From assembly GCF_002434505.1 (NCBI RefSeq), contig NZ_DJKE01000001.1, positions 62,001 through 126,000 on the forward strand: DNA of 64,000 nucleotides, read 5' to 3'. The translations under genes and the position numbers were made by a program. Below, piece by piece: positions 40,367-49,783 of the stretch. Every line of letters begins with the position of its first letter. The stretch's first letter is position 1. The DNA is from Brevundimonas sp. UBA6550 (GTDB taxonomy: Bacteria > Pseudomonadota > Alphaproteobacteria > Caulobacterales > Caulobacteraceae). The notes under the pieces are model-generated. The model had not been told where the DNA came from. It saw only the letters and a list, made by a program, of their open reading frames with translations, and did not search any database.

Positions 40367-42417
40367 GCGCCGACGACGACAACCGCTTCCGCCCGAAGCC
40401 CGGCCGCATCCGCTCCGATGCGTCGAAGGCCGGACAGGCGAAGAGCTTCCTCACCAAGGTCAGGAAGATCGCCCGCCAGCATGGCGCGGACTCCGGTCGA
40501 ACCTCGCGAAGCGGCAGCGTCGGAGGTGGCGGCAAGCCAGGGCGGAACGGTGCGGTCGCTTCCGGCCGGGGCGTCAAGCGCGGGCGCGGCGCGGCCTTCG
40601 TCCGATCCCGCAATCTGTCGAACGCCTGGAGTCATCGCCAAGCTGGCAGCCGCCGCGTCATCGTCAAGTCGCGTTCCGTCCGTGCGGCTGGCAAGAGCGG
40701 CAAGGCCGCCGCCCATCTGCGTTACATCCAGCGCGACGGCACCTCGCGCGATGGCGAGCGCGGCCGGCTCTATTCGGCGACCGAAGGCCGCGCCGATGGC
40801 GATGCTTTCCTCGATCGCGGCAAGGACGATCGCCACCAGTTCCGCTTCATCGTCTCGCCTGAAGACGCCGCCGACATCGAAGACCTGACCGGTCACACCC
40901 GTGACCTGATGGCCCGCGTCGAAGCCGATCTCGGTACGAAGCTGGATTGGGTCGCGGTCAACCACTTCAACACCGGCCATCCTCATGTCCATGTCATCGT
41001 CAACGGACGCGACGATATGGGCGAGGATCTGGTCATCAACGGCGACTATCTCGCCAACGGCGTCCGCGAACGGGCGAGCGAACTGGCGACGCTGGAACTC
41101 GGCCCCGTCACCGAGATCGAGCAGCGCCGCAAGCTGACCGCCGAGATCGACCAGGACCGCTTCACCCGCATCGACCGGGCGATGGTGAACGAGGCCGCCG
41201 AGGATGGACGGCTCGACCTGCGCCATGCGCCGGAGAACATGCGAGGCCAGGAGGATCGGACGCTCCGGCTGCGCCGTCTTGGCAAGCTGGAGAAGATGGG
41301 CCTCGCAACCGAACAGTCACCGGGCGTCTGGGAACTTGGTGATCGCCTGGAGTCGACCCTGCGCGACCTGGGCGAGCGCGGCGACATCGTGCGTACCATG
41401 CAGAAGGCGATGCGAGCCGAGGGCCATGACCGCGATCCGATAAGTTTCCAGATTTACGACACTGCGCCCGCAACGCCGGTCGTTGGCCGCGTCATCGACA
41501 AACACCTCTCCGACGAGCTGGGTGAGAACTTGACGCTTGTGATCGACGGCACCGACGGCCGCACACATCACATCTCCGGCGTCGATCAGGCGAAGGTCGC
41601 GGATGTCCGCATCGGCAGCGTTATCGAGATCGGCGCGACCGACGCCGGATCGCGCCCGTCCGACCGCACGATCGCCAGCATGGTCGAAGATGGCATCTAC
41701 CGGCCCAGCCGCCATCTGGAGCAGGCCCGGTTCAATGGTCGCGTGCCCGGCAGCGACTATGATGGCTTCGTCGATGCCCATGTTCGCCGCCTGGAGGCGC
41801 TGCGCCGCGCCGGCATCGCCGAGCGAATCGACGCCGACCAGTGGCGCATCCCGCAGGACTTCGAGGCGCGCGCCGCTGCCCATGATGCGGGCCGAGGTCG
41901 CCAGCTCAATATCCGTGTTCTCTCGACCTTCGATCTGGAGAAACAGATCATGGCGGACGGGGCGACCTGGCTCGACCGGAAGCTGGTCGGGCGCGGTCCT
42001 TCCGATATTGCGCAAGCGGGGTTCGGGCAGGACGTGAGCGAGGCTATGGGCCGCCGCCGCGAGCGCTTGGTCGAACAGGGTGACGCCACTCGCCAGCAGA
42101 ACGGTCGCGTTCTCTATCGTCGCGATCTGCTCACCACGCTGGAGGCGCGCGAGGTGGCGCGCGCCGGGGCGGAGTTGACGGCGACAAAGCCGATACCGTT
42201 CCGTGCGGCCGGCGACGGCGAGACGGTCAGCGGCACCTTCACCGGGACGGTCCAGCTCGCCAGCGGCAAGTTCGCCATCGTCGAGAAGAGCCACGAGTTC
42301 ACGCTGGTCCCGTGGCGGCCGGTCATCGACCGCCAGCTCGGCCGCGAGGTGATGGGTGTCGTGCAGGGCCGATCGGTGTCGTGGCAGCTCGGGCGGAAGA
42401 TGCAATTGGGACTGTAG
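40363..42417 (+). CDS. Conjugative relaxase (DUF3363 family)
   Basis: The 684-residue protein starts MSADDDNRFRPKPGRIRSD. It has a basic N-terminal region and then a relaxase core with the HUH-type GHPHVHVIVNG at about 204-214, preceded by DWVAVNHFNT. A long DUF3363 C-terminal half follows. It should nick oriT and lead the strand into the Trb channel. An upstream in-frame ATG (40204) is less likely because the 40363 start overlaps the previous frame. Confidence 0.9.
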   Translation: MSADDDNRFRPKPGRIRSDASKAGQAKSFLTKVRKIARQHGADSGRTSRSGSVGGGGKPGRNGAVASGRGVKRGRGAAFVRSRNLSNAWSHRQAGSRRVIVKSRSVRAAGKSGKAAAHLRYIQRDGTSRDGERGRLYSATEGRADGDAFLDRGKDDRHQFRFIVSPEDAADIEDLTGHTRDLMARVEADLGTKLDWVAVNHFNTGHPHVHVIVNGRDDMGEDLVINGDYLANGVRERASELATLELGPVTEIEQRRKLTAEIDQDRFTRIDRAMVNEAAEDGRLDLRHAPENMRGQEDRTLRLRRLGKLEKMGLATEQSPGVWELGDRLESTLRDLGERGDIVRTMQKAMRAEGHDRDPISFQIYDTAPATPVVGRVIDKHLSDELGENLTLVIDGTDGRTHHISGVDQAKVADVRIGSVIEIGATDAGSRPSDRTIASMVEDGIYRPSRHLEQARFNGRVPGSDYDGFVDAHVRRLEALRRAGIAERIDADQWRIPQDFEARAAAHDAGRGRQLNIRVLSTFDLEKQIMADGATWLDRKLVGRGPSDIAQAGFGQDVSEAMGRRRERLVEQGDATRQQNGRVLYRRDLLTTLEAREVARAGAELTATKPIPFRAAGDGETVSGTFTGTVQLASGKFAIVEKSHEFTLVPWRPVIDRQLGREVMGVVQGRSVSWQLGRKMQLGL

Positions 42418-42608
42418 TCCTGTTCGGGCGACGTGCTGGCAACGCAGCGCACGCAGCGTCGTCGATTAACTAAACCAAACTAAATCATGTGATTGATTTA
42501 ATATCTTACCGGCGCTAAAGCTGGCCGTGGGATAGGGGTCAGCAAGCGCCGCGAGCAAGCGGATGGGCGGCTTCCGGCTCCCAGGATGAAGGATGGAGCA
42601 CGGGCCTC
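42418..42608. promoter_or_regulatory. Promoter region of the efflux cluster with TetR-type operator
   Basis: At 42481-42500 the arms TAAATCA and TGATTTA form a perfect 7-bp inverted repeat with a 6-nt spacer, directly in an A+T-rich patch. It lies 108 nt upstream of the TetR/CecR-like gene and is a good autoregulatory operator candidate. Confidence 0.6.
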
Positions 42609-43298
42609 ATGTCGGGACGAAGGATCGAGCGCGGCGATCAAACTCGCGAGAAACTGCTTATCGCAGCCATCGACGTTTTCGGGCGTGTCGGTTTTGATGC
42701 CGCGACGACACGGATGCTTTCCGAGGGGGCCGGAGCAAACCAACAAGCAATTGCCTACTACTTCGGCAGCAAGGAAGGTCTATACCTTGCTACGGCCGCC
42801 TCCATCGCGGACGGCATAAACGATCACATCGCCCCGCTGCGAAGCCTCGTCTTCGCCCGTGTCGAAGCGGCCCGCTCGGGGACAGCGCCACTCAGCACGG
42901 ACGAGGCGCGTCGCCTGCTGTGCAAGATCATTCAGCGGATGGCGGCGCTATTCGCCAGCAGCCGCTCCGAGCCTTGGGCGCTCTTCATTATTCGCGAGCA
43001 GTCGCAGCCCACTGCGGCCTTCCGTCAGCTCTACGACGGCGTAATGGGGCCGCTTCTTCAAATATGTCACCATCTGGTCGGAATTCTGCTCGACGAAGAT
43101 CCCGCCTCCCAACACGTACGTCTCAGAACCGTCTCTCTGGTCGGAAGCGTCCTCGTGTTTAGGATGGCGAATGCCGCAGTCCTCTCGACGCTCGATTGGG
43201 AAGCGATAGACGACAAGGGCCTAGCGGCGATTGAGGCTCTGGCGGTCGAACTTGTCGCGTCCATTGCGCCTGTTTCTCCGATTGTGGGGACGCGATAG
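42609..43298 (+). CDS. cecR: TetR-family repressor, CecR/YbiH-like
   Basis: The 229-residue protein has an N-terminal TetR HTH: TREKLLIAAIDVFGRVGFDAATTRMLSEGAGANQQAIAYYFGSKEGLY. The C-terminal domain resembles the CerR (DUF1956) type (FASSRSEPWALFIIREQSQPT). In E. coli CecR controls ybhGFSR; the same gene order follows here with one-base overlap to the membrane-fusion gene. The symbol reflects the arrangement and family. Confidence 0.8.
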   Translation: MSGRRIERGDQTREKLLIAAIDVFGRVGFDAATTRMLSEGAGANQQAIAYYFGSKEGLYLATAASIADGINDHIAPLRSLVFARVEAARSGTAPLSTDEARRLLCKIIQRMAALFASSRSEPWALFIIREQSQPTAAFRQLYDGVMGPLLQICHHLVGILLDEDPASQHVRLRTVSLVGSVLVFRMANAAVLSTLDWEAIDDKGLAAIEALAVELVASIAPVSPIVGTR

Positions 43299-44311
43299 TG
43301 TCCCGGCGCATCATCATCCTGGTGGTCATCATCGCCTGCGCTGCTGGCGCGGCAATCTACACCCGTGGGTTCGGCCTTTGGGACAAGCCCGACGAGGGGC
43401 TGGTTCTCTATGGCAATGTCGATATTCGTCAGGTGAATCTCGGATTCCGCGTCGGAGGACGCATTGCCGAGATGCCGGTTGATGAAGGAGCTTCGGTCGA
43501 CGCGATGGCAACGCTGGCACAGCTCGACCGCCAGCCTTTCATCGACGCGCTGACGGGGGCGGAAGCGCAAGTCGCTGCCGCTCAGGCTGAACTCGACAAG
43601 CGGCGCAGCGGAAATCGACCTCAGGAGATCGCCCAGGCGGAGGCTGCGGTCGCCGTCCGAAGGGCTGACATGGTGCGGACTCGCGAAGCCTACGAGCGCC
43701 GCCGAGCGCTGGTCGCTACGGGCGCTGTGTCCCAATCCGTTTTCGAGGCCGCCGAGGCTGAATACCGCGCCGCCGAGGCTCAGCTTCGGGCGGCGGAGGA
43801 AGCATTATCGCTGCTTCGCGCTGGCTCACGCATCGAAGACATAGCGGCTGCGGAGGCGCAGCTCGCGGCAGCAATAGCGGAACGCGACAGGGCCAGAACC
43901 AGCTTGGCCGATACGACGCTTCAGTCGCCGGACGCGGGCACAATCCTTACGCGAGCTGCCGAACCCGGAGCCATCGTCCAATCCGGCGCAACCATCTTCA
44001 CGCTCACCATCAACCGGCCGATCCGGGTGCGCGCCTACGTCGCCGAACCTGACCTCGGCCGGATCGCTCCCGGCATGACCGTGCTCGTGACCACCGACGG
44101 TAATCCCAAAGCCTATCGTGGTGTCATCGGCTTCATCTCACCAACCGCTGAATTCACGCCAAGGACCGTCCAGACCGAGCAACTGCGGGCCGATCTTGTC
44201 TATCGGCTGCGGATCAACGTCACCGATCCCGATGACCGTCTCCGTCAAGGTCAACCCGCAACCGTGAGGCTCGAACAGAGCTCGGAACCAGCGGCAGGGT
44301 CAGTGAAATGA
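43298..44311 (+). CDS. ybhG: HlyD/YbhG-like membrane-fusion protein
   Basis: The 337-residue protein has an N-terminal membrane helix and the lipoyl half-motifs (VDIRQVNLGFRVGGRIAEMPVDEGASV and DAGTILTRAAEPGAIVQSGATIF). They flank a long alpha-helical hairpin rich in Ala/Glu/Gln. It links the ABC permeases to the outer-membrane factor. The GTG start shares a base with the cecR stop. Confidence 0.88.
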   Translation: MSRRIIILVVIIACAAGAAIYTRGFGLWDKPDEGLVLYGNVDIRQVNLGFRVGGRIAEMPVDEGASVDAMATLAQLDRQPFIDALTGAEAQVAAAQAELDKRRSGNRPQEIAQAEAAVAVRRADMVRTREAYERRRALVATGAVSQSVFEAAEAEYRAAEAQLRAAEEALSLLRAGSRIEDIAAAEAQLAAAIAERDRARTSLADTTLQSPDAGTILTRAAEPGAIVQSGATIFTLTINRPIRVRAYVAEPDLGRIAPGMTVLVTTDGNPKAYRGVIGFISPTAEFTPRTVQTEQLRADLVYRLRINVTDPDDRLRQGQPATVRLEQSSEPAAGSVK

Positions 44312-46035
44312 CGGAGGTAGTCGCTCGCGCTGTTCGTGTCACCAAGCGCTTCGAGGCCAATGCGGCTCCAGCGCTCGATGCCGTGAACATCGAGGTGATG
44401 GCCGGCCTGATGACAGGCTTGGTCGGTCCTGACGGCGCGGGTAAAACGACTCTGATCCGTCTGCTCGCCGGATTACTCGACCCGGATGAAGGGGAAGTCA
44501 CCCTTCTTGGCGAGCCCGCTGTCGCGGCCGACAGGTCAGCACTAGGCTATATGCCGCAACGCTTCGGACTCTACGAAGACCTATCCGTCATCGAGAATCT
44601 GTCGCTCTACGCCGATCTTCGCGGCTTACCCCCAGGGGAGCGCGCAGAGCGGTTTTCTCAACTTCTGTCTTTCACCGATCTGGAGCGATTTCGGCCTCGA
44701 TTGGCTGGCCAACTCTCGGGCGGCATGAAGCAGAAGCTGGGCCTCGCCTGCGCGCTGGTGCGGCCCCCTCGGGTGCTGCTGCTTGACGAGCCCGGCGTTG
44801 GCGTCGACCCCGTGGCCAGGCGCGAACTATGGGCCATGGTTCGCCAGCTCACGACTGAAGGCATGGGTGTCGTCTGGTCCACCGCCTATCTCGACGAAGC
44901 CGAGAAATGCGATACGGTATTTCTGCTGAACGAAGGCAAGTTGCTGTTCAGTGGACCGCCGAAGCAACTGACATCCCGCGTCGCTGGACGGACGTATCGC
45001 CTATTTGGTCCGACCGAAAGCCGGCGGTCTCTGCTCGCCAGCCTTGTTCTTCGAGATGAAGTAAGGGACGCCACCATCCAGGGCGCGTCCATTCGTGTGC
45101 TCATGGATGAAGGCGTTGCTGCACCGTCCCTCGAACTGCTCGGACTGTCGCGCGGCGACCGGATCGAAGCCGTGCAGCCGCGGTTTGAGGATGCGTTCAT
45201 TGACATCCTCGGCGGTGGGCCGAGAGGAGCCAGCCAACTCGCGGCAGGATATCGGCCCATCGAAAAGTCTGACGCACCGGCGATCGAGGCGCGAGGACTT
45301 ACCAAGAAGTTTGGAACGTTTACGGCGGCGGGCGACATCACCTTCTCCGTGCCGGAGGGGCAGATATTCGGCCTCCTTGGGCCGAACGGTGCCGGCAAGT
45401 CCACGACCTTCAAGATGCTTTGCGGCCTTCTCACGCCGACAGCGGGCGACGGTCGCGTTGCGGGCCATGATCTGCGCAGCGCTAGAGCGGAAGCACGTCA
45501 GTCGCTAGGCTACATGGCGCAGAAATTCTCCTTGTATGGCGATCTCAGCGTCAAACAGAATCTGGACTTCTTCGCAGGAGCCTATGGCCTGGATCGACGC
45601 GCACGGTCGGAGGCGGTGGCGCGCGTCGTCGATATTTTTCAGCTTGAACGGCATCTGCCGGTGAACAGCGGGACGTTGCCGCTGGGCTTCAAGCAGCGGC
45701 TCTCCCTTGCCTGCGCCGTGCTTCATCAACCGCCGGTGCTTTTCCTGGATGAGCCGACATCAGGCGTGGACCCCATCACCCGCCGCGAGTTCTGGCTACA
45801 CATCAACGGGCTCGTGCAACGCGGCGTGACGGTGCTCGTCACTACCCACTTCATGGAAGAGGCGGAGTATTGCGACCGAATAGCGTTGATCTATCGCGCA
45901 CAGGAGATCGCCGAAGGCACGCCCGAAGACCTCAAGACCCGCGCGGCTGAAATCGGCGGTGGCACGGACCTGACGATGGAGGATGCCTTCATCGCACTGA
46001 TCGAGGACTCGGATCGGAAGCGGAAGGCCGCATGA
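44308..46035 (+). CDS. ybhF: Duplicated ABC ATPase, YbhF-like
   Basis: The 575-residue protein has two nucleotide-binding domains. The first has VGPDGAGKTT near 40, LSGGMKQ and LLLDEPGVGVDP. The second has LGPNGAGKST near 360 and LFLDEPTSGVDP, with a degenerate signature (LPLGFKQ). It should energise the two ABC-2 permeases. It overlaps both neighbours by 4 nt. Confidence 0.92.
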   Translation: MTEVVARAVRVTKRFEANAAPALDAVNIEVMAGLMTGLVGPDGAGKTTLIRLLAGLLDPDEGEVTLLGEPAVAADRSALGYMPQRFGLYEDLSVIENLSLYADLRGLPPGERAERFSQLLSFTDLERFRPRLAGQLSGGMKQKLGLACALVRPPRVLLLDEPGVGVDPVARRELWAMVRQLTTEGMGVVWSTAYLDEAEKCDTVFLLNEGKLLFSGPPKQLTSRVAGRTYRLFGPTESRRSLLASLVLRDEVRDATIQGASIRVLMDEGVAAPSLELLGLSRGDRIEAVQPRFEDAFIDILGGGPRGASQLAAGYRPIEKSDAPAIEARGLTKKFGTFTAAGDITFSVPEGQIFGLLGPNGAGKSTTFKMLCGLLTPTAGDGRVAGHDLRSARAEARQSLGYMAQKFSLYGDLSVKQNLDFFAGAYGLDRRARSEAVARVVDIFQLERHLPVNSGTLPLGFKQRLSLACAVLHQPPVLFLDEPTSGVDPITRREFWLHINGLVQRGVTVLVTTHFMEEAEYCDRIALIYRAQEIAEGTPEDLKTRAAEIGGGTDLTMEDAFIALIEDSDRKRKAA

Positions 46036-47159
46036 CCGATCGCTTCGACGCTCGACGCTTCGCCGCGCTGCTTCGCAAGGAGTCGCTACAGATTCTTCGC
46101 GACCCCTCTACCATGCTGATCGCCTTTGTGCTGCCGCTGCTCCTGCTCTTCCTGTTTGGTTACGGCGTGTCTCTCGATACGGCTAGGACGCGAATTGGCC
46201 TGGCTGTTCAGGACTCCAGTGAAGCAGCGGCCAGCCTGGCGGGTGCCTACCGATCATCCCGGTGGTTCGAGGTTGAAGCTCGGCGCGACGTGACTTCGCT
46301 AAAGGATGAGCTGATCGCGGGACGCACCCGGGGTATCGTGGTCATTCCGAGTGATTTCGGCCAAAGGATCGCAGCCGGGAGCGACGCGCCGGTCCAAGTC
46401 ATCACCGATGGCTCGTTGCCGAACACGGCCGCCTTCGTTGCCGCCTATGCCGAAGGTGTGCGAGCCACCTGGGCAGAAGGCCGCGCATTGGAGCGTGGCG
46501 TGCGATTGCCTCCCTCGATCGTTCCTTTGCCCCGGTTCTGGTTCAATCCCGGTCTCGAAAGTCGTTTCGCCCTCATTCCGGGCTCGATCAGCATTGTGAT
46601 GACAATGATCGGGACGCTTCTGACCGCGCTCGTCGTCGCGCGGGAATGGGAGCGCGGCACCCTCGAAGCATTGATGGCGACGCCCATCAGCATGGGCGAA
46701 TTCCTGGCGACGAAGATCATCCCCTATTTCGTGCTCGGGCTGGGCTCCATGACGCTCTGCGTCGTCGTGGCCGTCTTCCTGTTCGGCGTGCCGTTCAGGG
46801 GGTCGATTATCGGCCTGTATGCGCTCGGTGCGGCCTTCCTCATGCCAGCGTTGGGCCAAGGATTGCTCATTTCGGCGGCGACGAAGAATCAGTTTGTAGC
46901 CAGCCAGGTTGCGCTGCTGACGGCCTTCATGCCGGGTCTGCTGCTGTCGGGATTTCTATTCGAGATCGGCTCAATGCCGAAAATCCTTCAAGGGATAACC
47001 TATGCAGTCCCCGCTCGCTACTTCATCTCGCCCCTGACCAGCGTGTTCGTCGTGGGCGATCTCTGGCCCATGTTCATTCGCAGCATTCTGGCGATGCTGG
47101 GTTTCGGTCTGCTGTTCTTCGGCCTCGCTTTTCGGGTGACGAGACGGAGGATTGCCTGA
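46032..47159 (+). CDS. ybhS: ABC-2 permease, YbhS-like
   Basis: The 375-residue protein has one N-terminal helix (STMLIAFVLPLLLLFLFGYGVS) and a periplasmic domain of about 140 residues. A bundle of five helices is marked by VVAREWERGTLEALMATPISMGEFLATKI, the conserved ABC-2 coupling region. It pairs with the next gene as a heterodimeric channel. Confidence 0.88.
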   Translation: MTDRFDARRFAALLRKESLQILRDPSTMLIAFVLPLLLLFLFGYGVSLDTARTRIGLAVQDSSEAAASLAGAYRSSRWFEVEARRDVTSLKDELIAGRTRGIVVIPSDFGQRIAAGSDAPVQVITDGSLPNTAAFVAAYAEGVRATWAEGRALERGVRLPPSIVPLPRFWFNPGLESRFALIPGSISIVMTMIGTLLTALVVAREWERGTLEALMATPISMGEFLATKIIPYFVLGLGSMTLCVVVAVFLFGVPFRGSIIGLYALGAAFLMPALGQGLLISAATKNQFVASQVALLTAFMPGLLLSGFLFEIGSMPKILQGITYAVPARYFISPLTSVFVVGDLWPMFIRSILAMLGFGLLFFGLAFRVTRRRIA

Positions 47160-48280
47160 TGGGTTCCTCCAGTTTCGCGCGTCTTTCGGCGATCATCGTC
47201 AAGGAACTATGGGCGGTCTTTCGCGATCCCAAAGCCCGTATCACCCTTATTGCACCCCCCTTGCTTCAACTCGTCCTGTTCGGTTTCGCGGCGACGCTGG
47301 AAGTGCGCAACTTCGACGTAGGCGTCCTCGACCGCGATTCCGGCATCTGGAGCCATGAAGTTGTTTCAAGAGTAGCGGGCAGCCCTAACGTCGGTCGCGT
47401 CGTGCCGCTCGCATCGCCTGCCGACATGCGGGAGGCAATCAACAATCAGCAGGTCATCGCCGTTTTGAATTTCGATTCCCGCTTCAGCGCGGCTATCGAG
47501 AGCGGACAGACTGGAGAGGTCCAGATCATCCTCGACGGGCGTCGCTCGAACGCATCGCAGATCGTTTCCTCATACCTGCAACAGATCGTTGGCCAGGTTG
47601 CTGCGGAAGCCCGTCCCGCCGCAATTGCAGTCCAGCCGACTTCCCGAACTGTCGTCACCAACTGGTTCAATCCCGCGCTGATCTACCTCTGGTTCGTGAT
47701 GCCTGCATTGCTTGTGACCCTGGGCGCAACCGGCACCTTGTCGATCACAGCGCAGTCCGTCGCGCGAGAGCGGGAGCTAGGCACTTTCGATCAGCTCATG
47801 GTCTCACCTTTGAGGGTCCACGAAATCCTGATCGGCAAGATGGCGCCGCCTCTGCTGATCGGCTTTTTCAATGCCACGCTCTACATGATCCTTATCCCAA
47901 CGGTCTTCGGAGTGCCGCTTACCGGCTCCGTGACCGCGTTCTATTTCTCTCTGTTCTTCTATCTGGTTTCGCTGATCGGCGTCGGGATGCTGGTATCCAC
48001 GTTGTCGCAAACCCAGCAACAAGCCTTCCTCGGCATGTTTCTGGTGACGGTGCCGCTCATCCTGCTGTCTGGATTCGCCACTCCCGTCGACAACATGCCC
48101 GGCTGGCTACAGGTCATCGCCTACGCCAATCCCTGTCGGCATTTTCTCGTCGTCTCCGAGGGCGTGTTTCTCAAGAACATGCCGGCGGCGGTCATTCTCG
48201 CCAACACTTGGCCGCTGGCGGTTATCGCGTCCGTCACGCTGACCGTCTCGGCGATTCTATTCCGCGCGCGGATGGAGTAG
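47159..48280 (+). CDS. ybhR: ABC-2 permease, YbhR-like
   Basis: The 373-residue protein has the same topology as its neighbour, with SVARERELGTFDQLMVSPLRVHEILIGKM as coupling motif and LILLSGFATPVDNMPGWLQ near the end. The ATG overlaps the ybhS stop by one base. The open frame extends further upstream without a better start. Confidence 0.88.
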   Translation: MGSSSFARLSAIIVKELWAVFRDPKARITLIAPPLLQLVLFGFAATLEVRNFDVGVLDRDSGIWSHEVVSRVAGSPNVGRVVPLASPADMREAINNQQVIAVLNFDSRFSAAIESGQTGEVQIILDGRRSNASQIVSSYLQQIVGQVAAEARPAAIAVQPTSRTVVTNWFNPALIYLWFVMPALLVTLGATGTLSITAQSVARERELGTFDQLMVSPLRVHEILIGKMAPPLLIGFFNATLYMILIPTVFGVPLTGSVTAFYFSLFFYLVSLIGVGMLVSTLSQTQQQAFLGMFLVTVPLILLSGFATPVDNMPGWLQVIAYANPCRHFLVVSEGVFLKNMPAAVILANTWPLAVIASVTLTVSAILFRARME

Positions 48281-48283
48281 CCC

Positions 48284-49693
48284 ATGCAACGATCACCGTT
48301 TCCCGCATTGCTTGCATCTATGAGCGTCGCTGCCTGCACTGTCGGACCAAGCAATGTCGAACTGCGCCCGGCGGTAGCGCCCGGCTGGATGTCCGCTGCA
48401 AATCCGCATCCAATAGATGACGACTGGTGGCATTCGTTCGACGATCCGCAACTCGTCGAACTCGTTGAGCTGGCAGTAAGGAACAACCACGATGTTAGAG
48501 AGGCCGAAGCGCGCCTACGCGAGGCTCGCGCATTGCGTGACGCCGCACGCGGCCGTGCCGGCCCAGATGTAGCATTCACCGGCGCGGCCACCGAGAACCG
48601 GGTCAGCGAAAACGGTCAGTTGCCGGTCGCCAGCGTTCCGGGGTTGGATCCTCGATTTTCCCTTTTCGATCTCGGATTTGATGCGTCGTGGGAAATCGAC
48701 CTGTGGGGCCGCGCACGGCGTAGCGTCGAGGCGGCCGACGCACGTGCAGAGGCCATGCGGGAAGCGCGGCACGGCGTCATCCTACAGGTGATCGCCGAGG
48801 TCGTCCGAAGCTATGTCGATCTACGCAGCGCCCAAACTCGGCTGGTGATTGCGCGCGCGGACGCCGACGCGCAGCAAGGCATTGCAACCCTGGTCGAAGA
48901 ACGATTCCGATCCGGTGAGGCATCGCTCTTCGACTTTGCCCGTGCCGATACCCAGGCGAAGGCGACAAGCATAAGTCTTGACGGCATCGAGGCGGACGCG
49001 CACGCGGCAGCCTACCGTTTGTCCTTGCTAACTGGTCAAGCACCGGGAGCGACCGCGCTCCGGCTGTTGAGCCCTGGACCGCTTCCATCTGATCCATCAC
49101 AGGTCACGGCTGGGCTGCCATCGGAGCTTCTGAGGCGACGCCCGGATATCCGTCAGGCGGAGCGCGAATTGGCGGCCTTCACCGCCGACGTTGGCGTGGC
49201 GACGGCCGATCTCTTCCCGCGACTGTCGCTCATTGGTTCGATTGGTCAGCAAGCGCAGAACGCGGGTGATCTCGCCTCGGGGACGAGCACACGATTTCAG
49301 ATTGGGCCTAGCCTGCACTGGCCCATATTCTCCATGGGACGCATCCGGGCGCAGATTCGAGCTGCCGATGCCCGCGCCGAAGCGGCGCTAGTGCGCTACG
49401 AGCGGACCGTGACGGGTGCGCTTACCGACAGTGAAACAGCGCTCAATCGGTATGCCGCAGCGCGAAGCATGCGTCAGAAAGCGGATGGAGCAACAGCACA
49501 GGCGGCCGTCGCGGTCGATCTTGCGCGACAGCGCTACCATGCTGGCGAGGACGCCCTGACCATCTTGCTGAACGCACAATCCGCATACAGCGTTGCGGAG
49601 CGCGCGAGCCTTGATGCCCGCGTCGGTGAGTTGATGGCCGTCGTCGCTCTCTACAAGGCGCTAGGGGGTGGGTGGGAGGCCGTCATCGCATGA
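48284..49693 (+). CDS. Outer-membrane efflux lipoprotein (NodT family)
   Basis: The 469-residue TolC-like protein has a lipobox (SVAAC, Cys 18). Two repeats of outer-membrane efflux helices follow, including WEIDLWGRARRSVEAADARAEA and ELLRRRPDIRQAERELAAFTADVGVA. E. coli ybhGFSR lacks its own outer-membrane gene, so here the exporter is complete. It starts 3 nt after ybhR. Confidence 0.92.
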   Translation: MQRSPFPALLASMSVAACTVGPSNVELRPAVAPGWMSAANPHPIDDDWWHSFDDPQLVELVELAVRNNHDVREAEARLREARALRDAARGRAGPDVAFTGAATENRVSENGQLPVASVPGLDPRFSLFDLGFDASWEIDLWGRARRSVEAADARAEAMREARHGVILQVIAEVVRSYVDLRSAQTRLVIARADADAQQGIATLVEERFRSGEASLFDFARADTQAKATSISLDGIEADAHAAAYRLSLLTGQAPGATALRLLSPGPLPSDPSQVTAGLPSELLRRRPDIRQAERELAAFTADVGVATADLFPRLSLIGSIGQQAQNAGDLASGTSTRFQIGPSLHWPIFSMGRIRAQIRAADARAEAALVRYERTVTGALTDSETALNRYAAARSMRQKADGATAQAAVAVDLARQRYHAGEDALTILLNAQSAYSVAERASLDARVGELMAVVALYKALGGGWEAVIA

Positions 49694-49783
49694 TCGGTCT
49701 GCCACTCTTACGATCACAGGTTTATCGCGTTTCCGCCATCCGGCGCGAAGGTTGCCGCCGAACGACCGAGCGCGGGTAGAGCG

